DNA of 64,000 bases from Seriola aureovittata. Taxonomy: Eukaryota > Chordata > Actinopteri > Carangiformes > Carangidae. The notes beneath the pieces are model-generated. The model did no database searches, was not told the DNA's origin, and worked only from the letters and a program-made list of their open reading frames with translations. The position numbers and the translations under genes were made by a program. Positions 23,496 through 37,578 of the stretch are shown here, in pieces. Each line of letters begins with the position of its first letter. The first letter of the stretch is position 1. The stretch lies in assembly GCF_021018895.1 (NCBI RefSeq), contig NC_079381.1:16326501-16390500 (forward strand), written 5' to 3'.

Positions 23496-24509
23496 GGTAG
23501 CTGGAAGATAATAATACCCCATCCTCCTCCACAACACAAGTTTAAGTGCACTGTGTAATAAGCCCATGGCGCAGACACCCTCTGATTTAGGTCAGACAAA
23601 ATGAATTTTTAGTTGTGTTAGAGTGGATTTTTGGTATAAAGGGACCGGGGGAAAAGAAACTCGAAGGGGTTGTTTGGGGAGACCGAGGGAGGGTAAAAAA
23701 GGAAAGGAAAAAGAGAGAGAAAAGTTGGGAAACTATTTTGTGCACCTCTGTTGGTTAGTCTCGAGCTGAGATGAGATGTACAGAGGCAGAAACACAACTG
23801 CAACTTAAAGCCAGTTAGTTTCAGTTTTGCACCTGTTTTAACCCGAATCCTGCTATTCTCTCATTTCTAATAAATTAATTTCTATAGTAAAACAAACATC
23901 AACCAGCTCCTGAGACTTCTGTGCATGTGTTCAGGCACTGTAGGGTAACAGACAGGCGACACAATGTGCACACTGGCACATGTAGCCCCCCATAAAGGCT
24001 TCATCACAACAGACTAAATACTGAAAACATTTTAGCCGTGTGCCGTTCACAGCCCAATAAAACTGTCTGCTTCAGACAAAGCTGTTCGTTGTAGAGGAAA
24101 TATTACTTAAACCTGACTCTATCTGATACTAAATTAAACCACAAACGAAAAAATACCACAAGTAATTATGTACAGACTTATTTTTTTTGCCAACGTATTG
24201 AAACCCAGGTTTCAAAAACCAAGCTGAAGAGAGCAGAGGGCTAACGTTAGATTCCTGTTTTGAGTCAGAAAGCACTGAAGCAGGTTAACAGTTGGTGACT
24301 ACACCACCGCCTCAGTCTGTGGAGAGGAGGAGGAAGTTTGTGCAGAAAGGTGTAGAAATAAGACAAAGCACTGAAGAATGTATAGAGGACAAACCCTGTT
24401 TTAGCAGTAGTTTTGGAGCGATATATGACGGCAAGAAAATGTGGAGAGAAAAATATTTCAAATGTTCATCTCAACTCAATGGCACTGAGAATGGCTGACA
24501 AAGCTGCTT

Positions 24510-24511
<2 letters not shown>
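23496..24511. other. Non-coding, nothing recognised
   Basis: No ORF or repeat that can be named. Confidence 0.45.

Positions 24512-24546
<35 letters not shown>
24512..24546. repeat. (GT)n microsatellite
   Basis: About 17 GT units. Confidence 0.96.
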
Positions 24547-24548
<2 letters not shown>

Positions 24549-27500
24549 GTAAGGCAAAGTTAGAAAGAAAAAAGAAAACAGAGAAGAACAAGAGAGGAAG
24601 AGTATTTCCTTTGCTTTCACAGACAGACCGAATCTTTTACTATGACATAGCATATTCACAGGACCTGTAACAGCCATTGAGCTTTCCTGTGTGACATCAT
24701 AAAACCACGCCTTTTGTTACACTTTTTTTTTTTTCAATTAAGTTTCCAAGAAAGCTTCACCAGCATGTTTTGCATTTTGAAAGTTTATTTCAAACAGACG
24801 GGTTTTTTTTTTTTTTTTTTTCAGAAAAAATACCAAAAGTTGTGGTGCAGATACTAAAACAATCCAAGCTTAGCTTAGTTTTTCATTCATAAAGGTGGAC
24901 TATGCAGTGAGCCATTGTTTTCTTAGTGGTTACTGCACCTTCAAATCTCCTAAAATATTCCTAACCGTCCATAAATCATAGCCGACAATCATACTGTGAA
25001 AACAGTCAAATTATGTCGAGTTAACCTCCGCAAACAAGTAGACATCAGAGTGTACATCAGACTGCTATGCCCACTTCCCCTGGGGAAAACATGGACCAAA
25101 GCAAACCACAGCCCATGCCCTAGTGGTTTACACTGTTTTGTACAGGGTGAGAGTTGAGGCCAGCTCACATTGGCATCTAGTATATATAAACAGGGTTAGC
25201 CACTAACTGCTAGCAGGCCGGCCAGACGGCCAGAAAAACAACACTTGCCATGCTATAAGATCGGCTATCTATTCTAAACATGTCGCTGCTATCATAGCAA
25301 TGCTCTGTGAATGGTACCTGCGAAGACTGCATTGTAACGCTGTGAAACTGCAGCCTGTCATGTCAGGCCATGACTGACACAAAGCGGTGGTCTAATGGCG
25401 CAGACGTACACTGTGTAAATTACACAGATTTGCACTGCAGCTCATTTAGTGGTATAATTTCGGAAGTTTCTCAGCCTAATTAATGTGCCTGCAAAAGTTT
25501 CATATATTGTGATGCAAGCATGAAATCGATTTTAGTGTAGCCCGAAGAACAAAAAAATTATCTTGGCGCTTCAGTGTTTTATATTTCTGTAGTATTATCA
25601 TCAGGCTAAATATTGATTCTTTTCCTTCCTCCATCCTTCTCGAGTGTTCGGCTGCTCCGAGACGTGGTGATTCTTGTTGCTCAGTCTGAGTGCTACCAGT
25701 CACAAGACTCAAGGATACAAGGGGCTGAGTAAGAGTCATCTGTTTTGTCTGTCTGTCTGTCTATATCACTCAGCGTACCTGTTTATTGCCACCCGCTGCA
25801 CCCAGCAAGATACACGTACCAGGGCACCAGATTGGCACTTTGGAGGGGGAGGTGGGGTGTGAAGCATCATTACATAAAGTTGATATCATGGAGACTTTGA
25901 TGCCGTACTTGTCTTGGCTTGCTGTACAGTACCACAAACACAGTACACAGACTTTGAACAGAAATACATCTTGAATCTGCACTTGACTAAAATTGGCCCT
26001 CAATCAAAATATCTCAAGACTGTAGAGTAGCAGCACTACAGCCACATACTGCACCATAGAGCACACACACATGCTAACACGCATTTTCACCTCCCCTCTT
26101 CACTCATTCAGTCACTCATTTTGATCACCCCCCAGTGTTACCACTCTCAAAACATCACAACTTGCCGTTCAGTCAGTGTTCAATCTCCTGATAACATAAA
26201 TTATGTGTTCTTGTTAGTCGCACAGCATTCAGCCATAACATCATTTTGGTAGGTAAGTGTGCAGTAATTATGTCAGTGTCGCAGCATCACTCATAAAACT
26301 CGAAGTGTTCTCTTAATAAACAATATATTCTAACTGCTCTTCGCACCAGCAGAGCTCGAAAATAGTTTCCGTCAGTTTACTATTACAGTGGTGCACCCAA
26401 AACAAAGTGGTGGATAGTTCAGCCAAAGGTCAGGTTGCTTGAAAAGAACTAGTTTGTACTAAGTGTCGTCCAACCGTTTAAGAAGTGTTTATTGTTGCTG
26501 TTCCAAATGGCCAAACTTGAATGTGGGGTTGAAAAGTTGGCCGTCAGAAAGAGGTGATAATTGTTGAAATATGGGAATTAAGGAGACTGTAACTACCAAG
26601 AAAATGGACAGCATCAGTTGGTGCCCCAATACAACATATGTTTACGTCTATGTGACAAAGCCCTCCAGCGGATCTAGTAATTATGACGGAAGCAAAGCGG
26701 GAAGTCAAGTGGCATTGTTATAGAGCGACAAAATCCCCGTAGGGACAAGGTTAGGGGGGGATGGATGGATCAACAAAATGTTGAACACGGGACACTGTTG
26801 TACTTCCTGTTTCCAACTGTAAATCAGCATTGTAGTTTTTTTGTTTTTTTTTTAAGTAGCACCCCAATGAAGGCAAGATAGAGGAAAACATTTGGTGCAT
26901 GGAGCTCTGGAGAAGCTTTAGCTACTGTGTTTTAATTTTAATGGACTTTCATTGAAGCCCAAACCCTAACCTTGCTGTATGTGCATTCTTTAAAGTAAGA
27001 AATTGTTTTAAGGCGTGACCATGAGCGTGTCATAACCTTAACTGCGTGTTTGTGGTGTCGTAACCATGACTAAGTTACTTTTGTGACCATAGTCGCACCA
27101 TTAAACTGATTTACTTTTCAACGCTAATCTGTAACAATGTTGGTCGGCACAGACAAATGATGTCGTTTTGCTAACACGAGCATCAGATCTGAAAATGCGT
27201 CTAGTTGACGCTTCTGTCATTGTTCAATTGGAGGACTTGCTGGGAGAATAGCCCACTTTTTCTCAGCATCTCTCCAGGCATTCATAGTCTTGCACTCAGT
27301 TGTTCAAATCAAAAGTGACAAAGGTAGTTGTGTAAAGAACGGGGGAGTTCAAGCCTACAGCCGACCAATCGTGGGTGTGAATTTCAGGTTGACAGTTTTG
27401 GAAAGTTACAGAGATTGTATGACACAACCACCATAATTCCAGCGTTGGAAAGGTGTAGGGGGAGGGGGTCTCGGAAGCTATTCACCTAACACTTTTGATG

Positions 27501-28040
27501 AAGTATACTAGCAGCTTAAAGCTACAATATGCAAGTTCTGTAAATCCGGTTAGCACTAGCATGAGACTCCACAGGCTCCCATCTTTGACCTTGGCCTTCT
27601 CTGATTGGTTAGAAGGGGAGGAGAATATCTGTGCACTGCGGTCGGGCTGTTAAGTTTCAACTAAAATAATATTAGAAAAAAGTTATATATGAAGCTTTAG
27701 ATTCCAGGTTGCTGCTCACTGGTTAACTGTACACAACTAAAAAAGGCTTCCTTTAGATTAAAAACTGTAGAGAGATCAGTCTGACTTGTGGCCTTTACCC
27801 TGGTGTCTCGGAGGCCAGGTGTGGCCTGGTGTGGGAGAGAGGCAGGAAAGGGAGGCATTCATCCCCTGACAGTCCACAGATAGAGCATCACAGCAGCCTC
27901 CCAGGTCGACACCCCCTGCCTCCAGAAGTCCAAGGACAGAGACACACGCACAGATGCAATGCTGCTCAAACACAAAGGGAGGCAGGCATGTGTGCAAACC
28001 TGTACATGCTGCCTCACTCAGTCACAGACAAATGCTCGCA

Positions 28041-28041
<1 letters not shown>
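24547..28041. other. Non-coding; probable old repeats at about 26640-27130 and 27515-27640
   Basis: No credible gene. Segments near 26640-26760 (AGAGCGACAAAATC) and 26940-27130, and one at 27515-27640 (AAAGCTACAATATGCAAGTT), look like interspersed fish repeats, but ends and class cannot be set. Poly(T) tracts lie at 24723-24734 and 24803-24821. Confidence 0.4.

Positions 28042-28075
<34 letters not shown>
28042..28075. repeat. (CA)n microsatellite
   Basis: About 17 CA units. Confidence 0.96.
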
Positions 28076-28081
<6 letters not shown>

Positions 28082-30121
28082 CCATCTGTCATTGCACTGA
28101 GGTCATTAGAACTCACCTTGGAGCATGCCATTCGGGTGAGTGAGGTGAGGGCGTTTACTTACTGCTGACCTGTCTGTTTGCGCTTTAACTTTCTCCTGTT
28201 TTGTCTTTTTTTCAAACATCCTAATCGGTATTGGAAGCTTTGCCAGAAGGGAGGCAAAGTACACAAGCTGCATATTTAGAACTGCGAGTGCTGGGAGAGA
28301 CAGAGTTACAGTGTTTCACAGGTGGCCGTAATGCGTCGTATGAACCCACTGCTGTGCGTGAAGATAACTTGAATGTCTGTGGTGATGTTTGCTGAAGACA
28401 AATATGATTATTGTTTATGTTGGAGGCCATTTTCGACCACTTTTATTTTATGTCGTTGCTAGAATATGGAAATGTATTCTGGACCTGAAACCTCCTGACC
28501 TCAACCACAATGTTGCTACTTCTGAATGCATTTCCGTACAGTGTGTTGTTGTGTTCATTTGATTGACTTTGTGTGAATATTTGTGTGTGAGCGTGTGTGT
28601 GTGTGTTGGGAGGGTCGTGGGGTGAATGAGGACAAGTCCGTACGGTGATAACGAGAAGGAGGCCAGCCTTGGTGGGACAGCCTCTGTCTGCCCTCAGGTA
28701 GTGTGTGTGTGGGTATGTTTGTGTGTGCGCATGTGTGTGTGTCAGCAGGAGAGCCCTCGGGCACTCTGGCACCTCCTAATTAAAACCAGTCAGGCTGCAG
28801 GGCAGGGGAGACAGATGCCTGTCATGACACACACACACAAACACACACACACACATGCGAATGAGGTGGCAGAGCACATTCAACCGCATGCACACTCACA
28901 AATACACCAGTGTGTTGCGTGGGTCAGTTATTTTTGAACAATCTCATCCCACCCACTCAGGTATCACACAGGTAAGTAATCTGTATCTGACCCAGATGAC
29001 AAAAAAGAAGCAGTGACATCCACACAGCGGGAACATAATTCATGTTAATAGAGCTGCACATAATCGAAGACAAAGAAAATTTTAACATACGTGAATGTGT
29101 TTGCAACCTAATCTGTTTATATGCCAGTTTCATGATTGAATCCATTACTTATTTTTAAAACTTATTTTAGCCTCAGGTTAAAACAAATTTGGCTAATTTG
29201 GTTTATAATTCATCAATGAACTCTCATTAGTTTTATTTCTACCTGAAAACCTGCTGGATTATGTCCAACTTGTTCACCACCGACACACACCGAGCGTGCC
29301 TCACACTCTCTCACATGCTGTCGTGACCCATAGCAGCTTTCAGATTGACACCCCCCCCCCCCCCCCACCCCCAGCACAGAGTGAGACATAATTGTGCTGA
29401 ATGTCTGTTACCTGCAGACTCTGTCACATTTTATCTCCGTTCCCCCATGTACGGCCCCGAGCTGCAGGCGACCACGTATAGTACTGAGCAGGCTAACTGC
29501 TGTTTGTCTGGGGTGGGTGGGTGGATCAAGGCATGCTGCTCTCCTTTCTCTCCCAGTGATTAGATAGCATAAGCAGGCCAGCTAGCCTAACCCACACACT
29601 CATGTCTCTAAAACTGCCATCCAGCCCTGCTTTCTCTCTCGCTGCCTCTCACACACAGGTGGGTGGACCCACTTATTCAACCCAGATCTTTCTTTTAGAC
29701 ATTATGAAATCGTGCTCTTTTTTTTCCCTTTCTTCTTTTTCTTCATCTAACTCCCTGATACTGAATGACATTCAACTCTGAATGTTTCCTGCGATGTCTT
29801 TGCAGCTCTGTTCTACAAAGTAGAGCCTTAATTTTCTAATTTACTAGGTGATCATTTTGCCTGACTGTCAAGCAGAGAATCATGTCTCTTTGTACTTGTC
29901 ACTATAGACTGAGGCAAGGTGGGTTGCCAGTGGTTACAGGGGCCTATTTTCTATTATCTAGGTAAGATTCAGGAAACACCCACAATTTGAATGTAAAATG
30001 CTTCATTGTGCAACCACATTACAAACTGTGGCTGGCACTGACATTTCAATGTTGAAATGTGTGACAAAAAAAAATCTTTCTCTGATAACTTTGACTCTGC
30101 TAGGAATACAAAAGCCACTCC
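28076..30121. other. Non-coding; GT/CA-rich patches
   Basis: Degenerate GTGTGTG/CACACA patches at 28580-28610, 28700-28742 and 28828-28856, and a C16 run at 29351-29366. No gene seen. Confidence 0.5.
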
Positions 30122-30137
30122 AACACACACACACACT

Positions 30138-30174
<37 letters not shown>
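30122..30174. repeat. (CA)n microsatellite
   Basis: CA array with one TCTC interruption. Confidence 0.96.
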
Positions 30175-30177
<3 letters not shown>

Positions 30178-30872
30178 TTGCAGCTACAGTGTCATAAGCA
30201 ATTCATAAAAGGTAAAATAAAAGTAATTTTAAATTGGAATGTTATTGTGTTTCAGCAGCTGGTGCCTTAAATTTAAGTAAGGCTAAATAAAATAAGATTA
30301 TATATAAAAAATCTATACTTATTTCACATATATACTGATGCAAAGGGATTCCATGCAAATCAAAAATAATGAAAACAAATATAACAAAAGGCATGCTGTA
30401 GTTTTTCATAACCGTGCCAAGGTGGCAAGATGTGCTTCCAGGTGATCTACTGTTTAAACTATGTGAACATAATCTGTTACTTTAGTCAAAACAAAATACT
30501 GAAAAGTGATAAAAAGCATCAGTGCGTACAGAAGGATTAAGAGAATGGTGGAAATGGAGAAATTGTAAACGGAAAGAAAGTATATGGCTTGAAAAGCAGA
30601 GAGGGTGCAATCGAGCCGACCTCTGGTGAGTGCGAGTGCCTGCCTCCCTGGCTGCTTTGTCCTTTGAGCCAGGTGCTGTGTTTCGTGAGGAGCGCAAAAG
30701 TACACAAATCCCACAGAAGGAGCTTTTTTGGCAGGGCTCGGGCCTCCCACCCACGGCAGCCTCTTCAAGCCTCCTCCCATCCTCTATTCATCTGTGAGGG
30801 GCGGCTTACTCACCCAGCCCAACTCCACACAACAAAACCTGGACCTCGATCCTACGGAGGAGGGCGGACGTG

Positions 30873-30878
<6 letters not shown>
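30175..30878. other. Non-coding, nothing recognised
   Basis: The GC-rich part at 30590-30860 has overlapping ORFs on both strands but none with a recognisable domain. Confidence 0.4.

Positions 30879-30914
<36 letters not shown>
30879..30914. repeat. (CA)n microsatellite
   Basis: About 18 CA units, preceded by GTGTGCGCG. Confidence 0.96.
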
Positions 30915-30915
<1 letters not shown>

Positions 30916-33900
30916 GCAAGCGGCTATTCGGCATTTGTAGACATAGAAACACGCGTGTGTACGAGTTGCGGCGAGGCTGCACGCCTAATTGATCAGGTGA
31001 CACTTTGTCACACGGATCAGAATCTGTCGCAGCTGACTGAGCAGGACTTGAAAACACTGACTCTGGTTTTAGACAGCTGTGATAAGATGACATCTGTGTC
31101 ACAGGAGTTTAAAATCAGATTGTGTATCCCTTTGTAAATGCTGTTACATGGGCATGCCCACACACTGTCAGTTGGGAAGAAGGCGTGTGGACTCATTCAC
31201 TCAGTCAGGCTCATAATGAACACACTGCATCATTTTTTTTGCAATTATGAAGCTACACCCTCATTCACTCGACAGACTGAAGTCTCTCTTTCTCTCAGTC
31301 AAGTGAGTTCACGCCCTCACATGCGTTCACACACTCGCTCAGATACATTTTCATACAAATACAAGGCCACTGCCTTTACGGAGCCAGTTGGCTATTTGTT
31401 TGTCATATACAGTACGCTATAGGTGAGATTGTACAAACATGAATGAAATCTGCCTCAGGTAATGTTTGTTAAACACACCGATGTAAGAGAAACCCTGTAA
31501 CAAAAGACCTGTGTGGATCAGGTTAAATTCAGATAATCCTGGTGAGAGAGAGAGAGAGATAGAGAGAGAGGCAAACAGAGTGCCTCTCTCTTTCTCACCT
31601 GAGAGTAGGTGTGGTGGTGTGTACTTGACTTTATCCCCATCTAACCCCCACCCCCACTGTGACTTTTTTTAAAATTATTGGTGAAGGCTGATAACCATTA
31701 CAGACTGCAATACATGTACACAATGCTTCAGAGTATTTTTACATGAAAGTACACTTTAAGGAAGCTACATTTTCTTTTACAACTTTTCATGAATTATCCA
31801 TCATGCGTCTGATAACAGAAACAAACAGTGTCCCTATACGAAGAACTTGTAATTTATGAGGTTCACTAACTAAGAAGCCGCATTCTCCATTTTTACCTCG
31901 TTTTACACCACAACCTGGAACACTTAATTATTTTACTTATCATAATATCATATAATGACATGGAACAATGTAGTGCCTATATCTGATATATCAGCCAGTA
32001 TACCATATTATCACCATTTAATGATGTGCTTAACGGTTAACAGTAACTCATGATTGGGGGGGTGGTACAGGCAGGAAGAGTGTAATAATTCTGAATGTCA
32101 CACCTCTGCCTCCACATCTGTTGCACAGAGAAAGTACAGAAAAAGTAAAAATCTGATCATGTGACTGATGAGAGGACATGTCACCCCATGCATCTTATTA
32201 GTGCCATATCAATTCAGAGGTGTGTTTTAATTTAATCTTACAACCACTCAGGCAGCTTCTTGGTGGCAGAAATGTGAGGATGAGTAGGTAAAAGTATATA
32301 GAAATAGAAATCATGCACAATAATTAATTGTGTAGTTATGCTAGCTGCTGCAACAATAACAAGCAAGAGTAAAAATGATAACAGTCTTTCAATCTGTTCC
32401 AGCTTTGTCATGCTTTCACTTGCTTCCTCCTCAGTGTGGCTGTTACAGTATGTGAAGGGGGAGGCTTTCATTGCACGCACAACTGTTGCAAGATATGCAC
32501 AGGAAGGTTTCTGGAGAGCACTGACAATAAATGGACATCCCTTTTTTACTCTATGTCCTATTATTAAAAAAAAAAAAAGTTTGAGACATGGAGCCATTTG
32601 CAACACAGAGGAACCTGATTCTGCAAAAGGTCAGCCATCCTTTAGTCTGATTCCAGCACTCAGTGGGTAGCAGACAGCTCTTGCATGCTTTGAAATTTTA
32701 CCACAACACAGAAAATATGAACCTCTCATTATGACTTTTTTAGGACATGGGGAATAGTACTACGATGAAGAAAAAAAAAAATCAGAAGAGCAAAGAGTGA
32801 AAGAGACAGCGAGATGTTACTGACCTTTGAAGAGGAAAAGTTTTGAGTTAAGTTCCTCTCTCACGCACTCAGTCCCTGTCAGGAAAGTCAACACTGTCTC
32901 AGCGCGGGCAGACGTGTGAAAGTGAGAGCGGGTGAGATAGAGTCTCAAATTTGCTCTGAAGGTGTGTCAGTGATTTGGGGGAGTGAAAAGGTACCGTTCC
33001 ACGAAACGGTTATCTAAGAAACACAACAAAACAAAAACTGCTACACCCACCAGCCTCAGCCAACACCCCTCCCTCCCTCTAAACCAAAAGTATTTGGCAG
33101 CATTCCCTACAAGTCCACCTGTGCTTAGGGGAGGGGAGTGACACACACTCACACTCACAGGCCAAGCCTAAAAACCTGCTTGCGAGCTTGGACTGGGTGG
33201 TATGGTTGTGGTTGGAAATAGGCATAGCTGAGCCTCGGGGGCTGGGGCTGGAGGGCAGAGGAGATGGAGGTTTGGAGCCAGAGACAAGCCTGGAGAGTTT
33301 GGGCAAAACCAGGAGCAAGGGCTGAAGCACTGAGATTGGAGCAGGTAATAAAACAGCCAAACTGATGCTGGATGACAGGGCAGAGGTTTCAAACAAGGTT
33401 CTGGTAAAAAAAAAAAAATTAAATGGGGAAGAGGTAGTTCCAGTATAATGCAGGGTTGAACCAGTGGGTGGGTCTTTGCCTGTGCCAAACAGGAGCTAGA
33501 GGGGTTCATATCAGGTGTCGAACAAAAGACATATCAGGGGAGAAATGAAAAGATTTGAAGAAAGGGTAGTGTGAGTGTATTTGGGTGTGTACTTCAGTGT
33601 ACCAGCTCGTACCTGGCAAGATGTAAGAACCATTGTGCTGCTCTGAAGCCCATAATGCAGTGTAATGGGAATATAATAAGAGGGTGTAATGAGTGATGTA
33701 AATGCTGAACGTGTCATATTGGGTGATACAGATGCAATAGACATCATGGGGTCTAAAGATTACCAAACAAGCTCCAGAGAAAATAGGGATTTTGTGAATA
33801 TTAAATAATGGTGAAAACATCTACCTTCTCCATTTTAAAACTGACTTATAGAAAATATATGCTTGTGAAAAACAATCAAACTGAAACAGATATTTGAAAG

Positions 33901-33947
33901 GGGTTATTAGTAAGTTTTCTCTGCCAACGAATGTGATTTCTTTCCAG
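30915..33947. other. Non-coding; (GA)n at 31543-31570
   Basis: A short GA tract at 31543-31570. ORFs at 32967-33509 on the minus strand have no recognisable domain. Nothing else can be named. Confidence 0.45.
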
Positions 33948-34250
33948 GAGCGGGCTGTGGTGATTATGGCTTGACAAGACCTTCAGCGTTTACAAGACAA
34001 GAGGTTATAATACGCCCTCTGAGCAGTGCTTCGTCTTCAGGGCAGATTGGAGGCTACAGTGGGTCGCTATCGGAAAGTGGCGAAACGGACTGGGGCTAGC
34101 TGGTTAGCGGCTAACTTCAGTAGAAGAGAAGACGTGATAGAGACAAGAGTTCACGCTGGCGTTGCTTTCCACCCTTTGAGACAGCGGATAGTGCTTGGCG
34201 AGTAAGGGAATGCAGTGTGATGCTGAACTTGCAACGTTCCTTCTATACTG
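33948..34250 (+). other. Exon-like segment of an unidentified plus-strand transcript
   Basis: Preceded by a strong acceptor-like tract GATTTCTTTCCAG (AG at 33946-33947) and followed by a consensus donor CTG|GTAAGT at 34250/34251. GC content is above the flanks. One frame is open for about 49 codons before a TAG and is not recognised. It could equally be a 5' UTR exon or part of a repeat. In mammals the gene CTIF lies head-to-head with ZBTB7C, so a plus-strand start in this direction is expected somewhere, but no CTIF sequence is visible here. Confidence 0.25.
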
Positions 34251-34388
34251 GTAAGTAAACAGCTTTTCATGCTAACGTTGGCTGTCTAGCAATAGCAAAA
34301 CTTACAAATAGCTCATTTAAAACAAAGTATCAGTTGATAATGTGAAAAAAATTGGACTTTTTCCTTTCTCCATGCACCTTGGAAGTAG

Positions 34389-34506
34389 GTGAAGTTGTGC
34401 CAGAAACCTCCACACTAACACGAGATGATGAAGATGCCACACAGTAAAGATCCAGGAGCAAGATCCCACATTTAACCTGCAGAGATGTCACCTGACACTA
34501 GAGAAG
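34389..34506 (+). other. Possible following exon with a start codon
   Basis: Acceptor-like CTTTCTCCATGCACCTTGGAAG then TAG|G (AG at 34387-34388), and donor GAGAAG|GTAAAA at 34506/34507. It contains ATG at 34485-34487 in the context CAGAGATGTC, giving M-S-P-D-T-R-E before the donor. Continuation was not found. Confidence 0.2.
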
Positions 34507-35449
34507 GTAAAATGTTTGTGCTTCCTGTGCAAACCATGGGATTAGGACATCTCATGGAGGTTTCCCCTGTCTCAGATCTCATCAGAATGCAGGATACAAC
34601 ACAGGATACACGCACAATAATTCATTTGGCAGGTTTCTGATAGAAACATCTACTTTACCTTAAGCTTTGAGTTTCTGGATAGTAAATTCCAATTTCCTCA
34701 TGTAATGATCACACAGTTCAGCGTTTGAACTAGCTAAATTTATGCCTTAGCACATACTAGTGTGAATTAAAATTACAATAGCACTGAACTGTTTTGTGGA
34801 TTTATCGCAGAATCAAGCCTCTAGTCCACTGCATTTGTTTATAGATAAACACACCCAGCGTCCATTTTCTGTCCTGTCCCATGTAGTGTCTTATGCTTTG
34901 GAGAGGCCTAATATTTAACTTCTCTTGTGGATTAAAAAAATTGCTTGAGCAAATTTGCTCAGCCAATATATTGTTTGAACCGAACCACACAAGGTTACAG
35001 TGGGGCACGGAAGCAAGTGTAAAACATGTAACATGGTGCTTTTCTTTCTGTGCAGCTACTGTTAAGATCCTCGTTTTTCATCTGAAACCTGAATAGTTCT
35101 TGACAAAGTCTGTTTAATGTGGGAAGACTTACTTGAGGTTGTGCATTGTTAAACCAAAGGTACAGTTCTTGCCTCTTGACAGCACAGATTCCTCATCTTA
35201 TTACCCTTATCTTCATTTTTTATTATATACCTTCATTATGAAAAGGCTGCAAAGTGCAAAGCCAGACAAAAGCCAGACAAAAGCCATTTAACAGTATTAC
35301 TCGGGGGGGAAGTACTTCAGTATCAGTTCATGACAGTACATGAATACTTTGATACTCCCAAAGACATGTTCAGGTTGCTCAGCACTGCCTCACCCTGTCC
35401 AGAGTTATACCATGAAAAACCTTCTTCATACCAAGAAGGGTGTTCATTT
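34507..35449. other. Non-coding, nothing recognised
   Basis: No gene or named repeat; AT-rich. Confidence 0.45.
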
Positions 35450-36135
35450 CCTCTTCAGATTCGCTCCTTACAGGAATTTTTTGACATTTGTTAATTCGCT
35501 TTCTTGCCATGAGTTAGAAGATCAACACCACACTCATATCTGTTGGTTCCATATGATTCTACATCCAGCAGCCAGTTAGCTTAGCTTAGCTTAGCATGAA
35601 GACTGAAAACAGGGAAACAGCTAACAAAAAGAAAAAAAGAACATAGCTAAACTCTGTGCAAAGGTAAAACACACATCTGCGTAGATTAGCTCTAAAGATG
35701 TGTTCAGACAGAATCCAAGGCGATTTTAGAGGCAGCACAATTGCATAGAAAGACAATAGATGAAGTATCTATCTATCTATCTATCTATGATGCGAAGACA
35801 CGTCTATGTGAATTGAAAATGTTTCTGCTTGAGCGAGGAATTTTTGCTCTGCTTCACTTTCTGTCTCAACACACATTTAAGGTCATTGATAAATTTTTCA
35901 TACATCGTTTGTTTAAAAAAAGCGGAGATGTAAAAACAACAGGTTGGTAATAGAGGGAGTTACCTTGAATCTCTTCATCAGCATGAGGTGATTTTACTAC
36001 CAACTTTTAAACTTTTACACTAACAAAATATAACGTGTTAATTAGTGAGCTTGAGAGATGCTGGGATTTTGTTACAGAGCCAGGCTAAGTGTTTTGTCAT
36101 GATTCCAGTCTTTATGCTGAGCTACTATAACAGCT
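35450..36135. repeat. Inverted copy pair of the 'AGCTTAGCTTAGC' fish repeat (family C)
   Basis: 35450-35640 reads in plus orientation (TTCGCTTTCTTGCCATGAGTTAGAAGATC..., AGCCAGTTAGCTTAGCTTAGC...AAGACTG). 35980-36130 reads in minus orientation (GTTAATTAGTGAGC...GAGCCAGGCTAA...TCTTTATGCTGAG). The same head-to-head arrangement occurs at 44007-44791. A (CTAT)n tract at 35766-35788 lies between the two halves. Confidence 0.6.
35766..35788. repeat. (CTAT)n microsatellite
   Basis: About five to six tetranucleotide units. Confidence 0.93.
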
Positions 36136-37578
36136 GTCGGTTGGTTTGGTAGCTCCTACTTGAACTTACCCTGGATGCACACATCCAAATAACTATAAGA
36201 TGCATTATTTTCATAGGAGGCCCCCAGAGGTAATGATCTACAAGAGCTTTATCAGGATACACACAAATACAACGCCTTAAGACTTAAGCTTTAAATCAAT
36301 ATAAAGTTCATACAAAGTCCAATCATGAATCTTTGAGATTGTCCAAAACTTCTTCTCATAGCTGCTTAGAACAAACATGATGGGCTGGCTCACATTCATT
36401 AGCATAAATCCGTTGGCAAGGTTTACCACCCTGTTAATTACTGGGGCTTCTCAGAAACTTTAGCAGGAGGAGACACATCAAGGGCAGTGCAGCAGAGCAA
36501 AGGCAGAGTTTTGAGAATTTTTGAATTTCTTGCCAAATTAAAAGTGAATAATCTTGTGCAAATTCTGTTTTGGTATAAACAAGTTTTCTCAATGGCATGC
36601 ATAAACTCACCTCCAACACTGATTAAAATCTGGATTTTTAATTATGTCTCTGCGTGTGTCTCCTAACCTGATGTGGGTTTTTTTTTTTTTTTTTTGGTAC
36701 ATGTCGCTGGGGTCCAGGGTACAGAACTACCCCCTTTGAATACAATAACGAAAAAGGCTTGCAGCACACAAAGCAACAACTCTTAGTTACACCCACATGC
36801 TGCTGTTGCTTTCATCCTGCCACCTGTGGAGTGGGTGTCACCATCCTATCCACCAAATCTGTCAGATAGACCTGTTTCTGCTCACGGGCCATGTTTTTGG
36901 GTGATGGAATCTGTTTTATGAATAGTTTTTGTGTTTGTGTTTCAGTTTTGTTATGCTGTAGGCTCTTCTCTCCCAACACGGTGAAAAGAAAAGTGGTAGT
37001 GATTAAGTGCTGTGCTTTGAGACACGATAATGGTTAAGGTAGACTAATGATGCTTATAAATTAAAAGTAGAAGAAGTGGAGGATAAGGATAAGTGAAGTG
37101 CTGTCTTGGTCTTTAGACAGAAATTTCACTGTTTTATTTCCCAGAATACACTGATGTGGTCAGTTCCTCTGGCTTCCCACCAAAGGATAGAATAAGTCAC
37201 GGTTCTTTCAGACACGTGCAGAGTTCAGGTGGAAGCCAAACCGATATAAATATGGTCAACAAAAAGAACAGACTAAAAAAATACAGAAAAGAAAGAAAGA
37301 AATTGACACTGTAATCATGTAATTTTATTGATAATGAGGGTGAATTACCTCAAACTATAGAATATATCTTGTTATTAACCATTGCTGTCATTACACTACC
37401 TTTTTCTACTATATAACTGCTGTAAAGTTGTAAAGCCACTGCTTTTATTCGCAGATTGAATAAGAAAAGCAGTAAATGCCAATTTGAACAAAAATGTAGA
37501 AAACAACATAAAAGTAAGATCAATTCCAACTTGTGTAATTATTTTAAAGATCCCATGAAATGATGATGTATTCTCTTG
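36136..37578. other. Non-coding, nothing recognised
   Basis: Poly(T) at about 36678-36695. No gene seen. Confidence 0.45.

Noticed and set aside
30589..31137. Plus-strand 182-residue ORF
   Set aside because: It crosses a CA array, has no domain and is matched by similar-length ORFs on the other strand.
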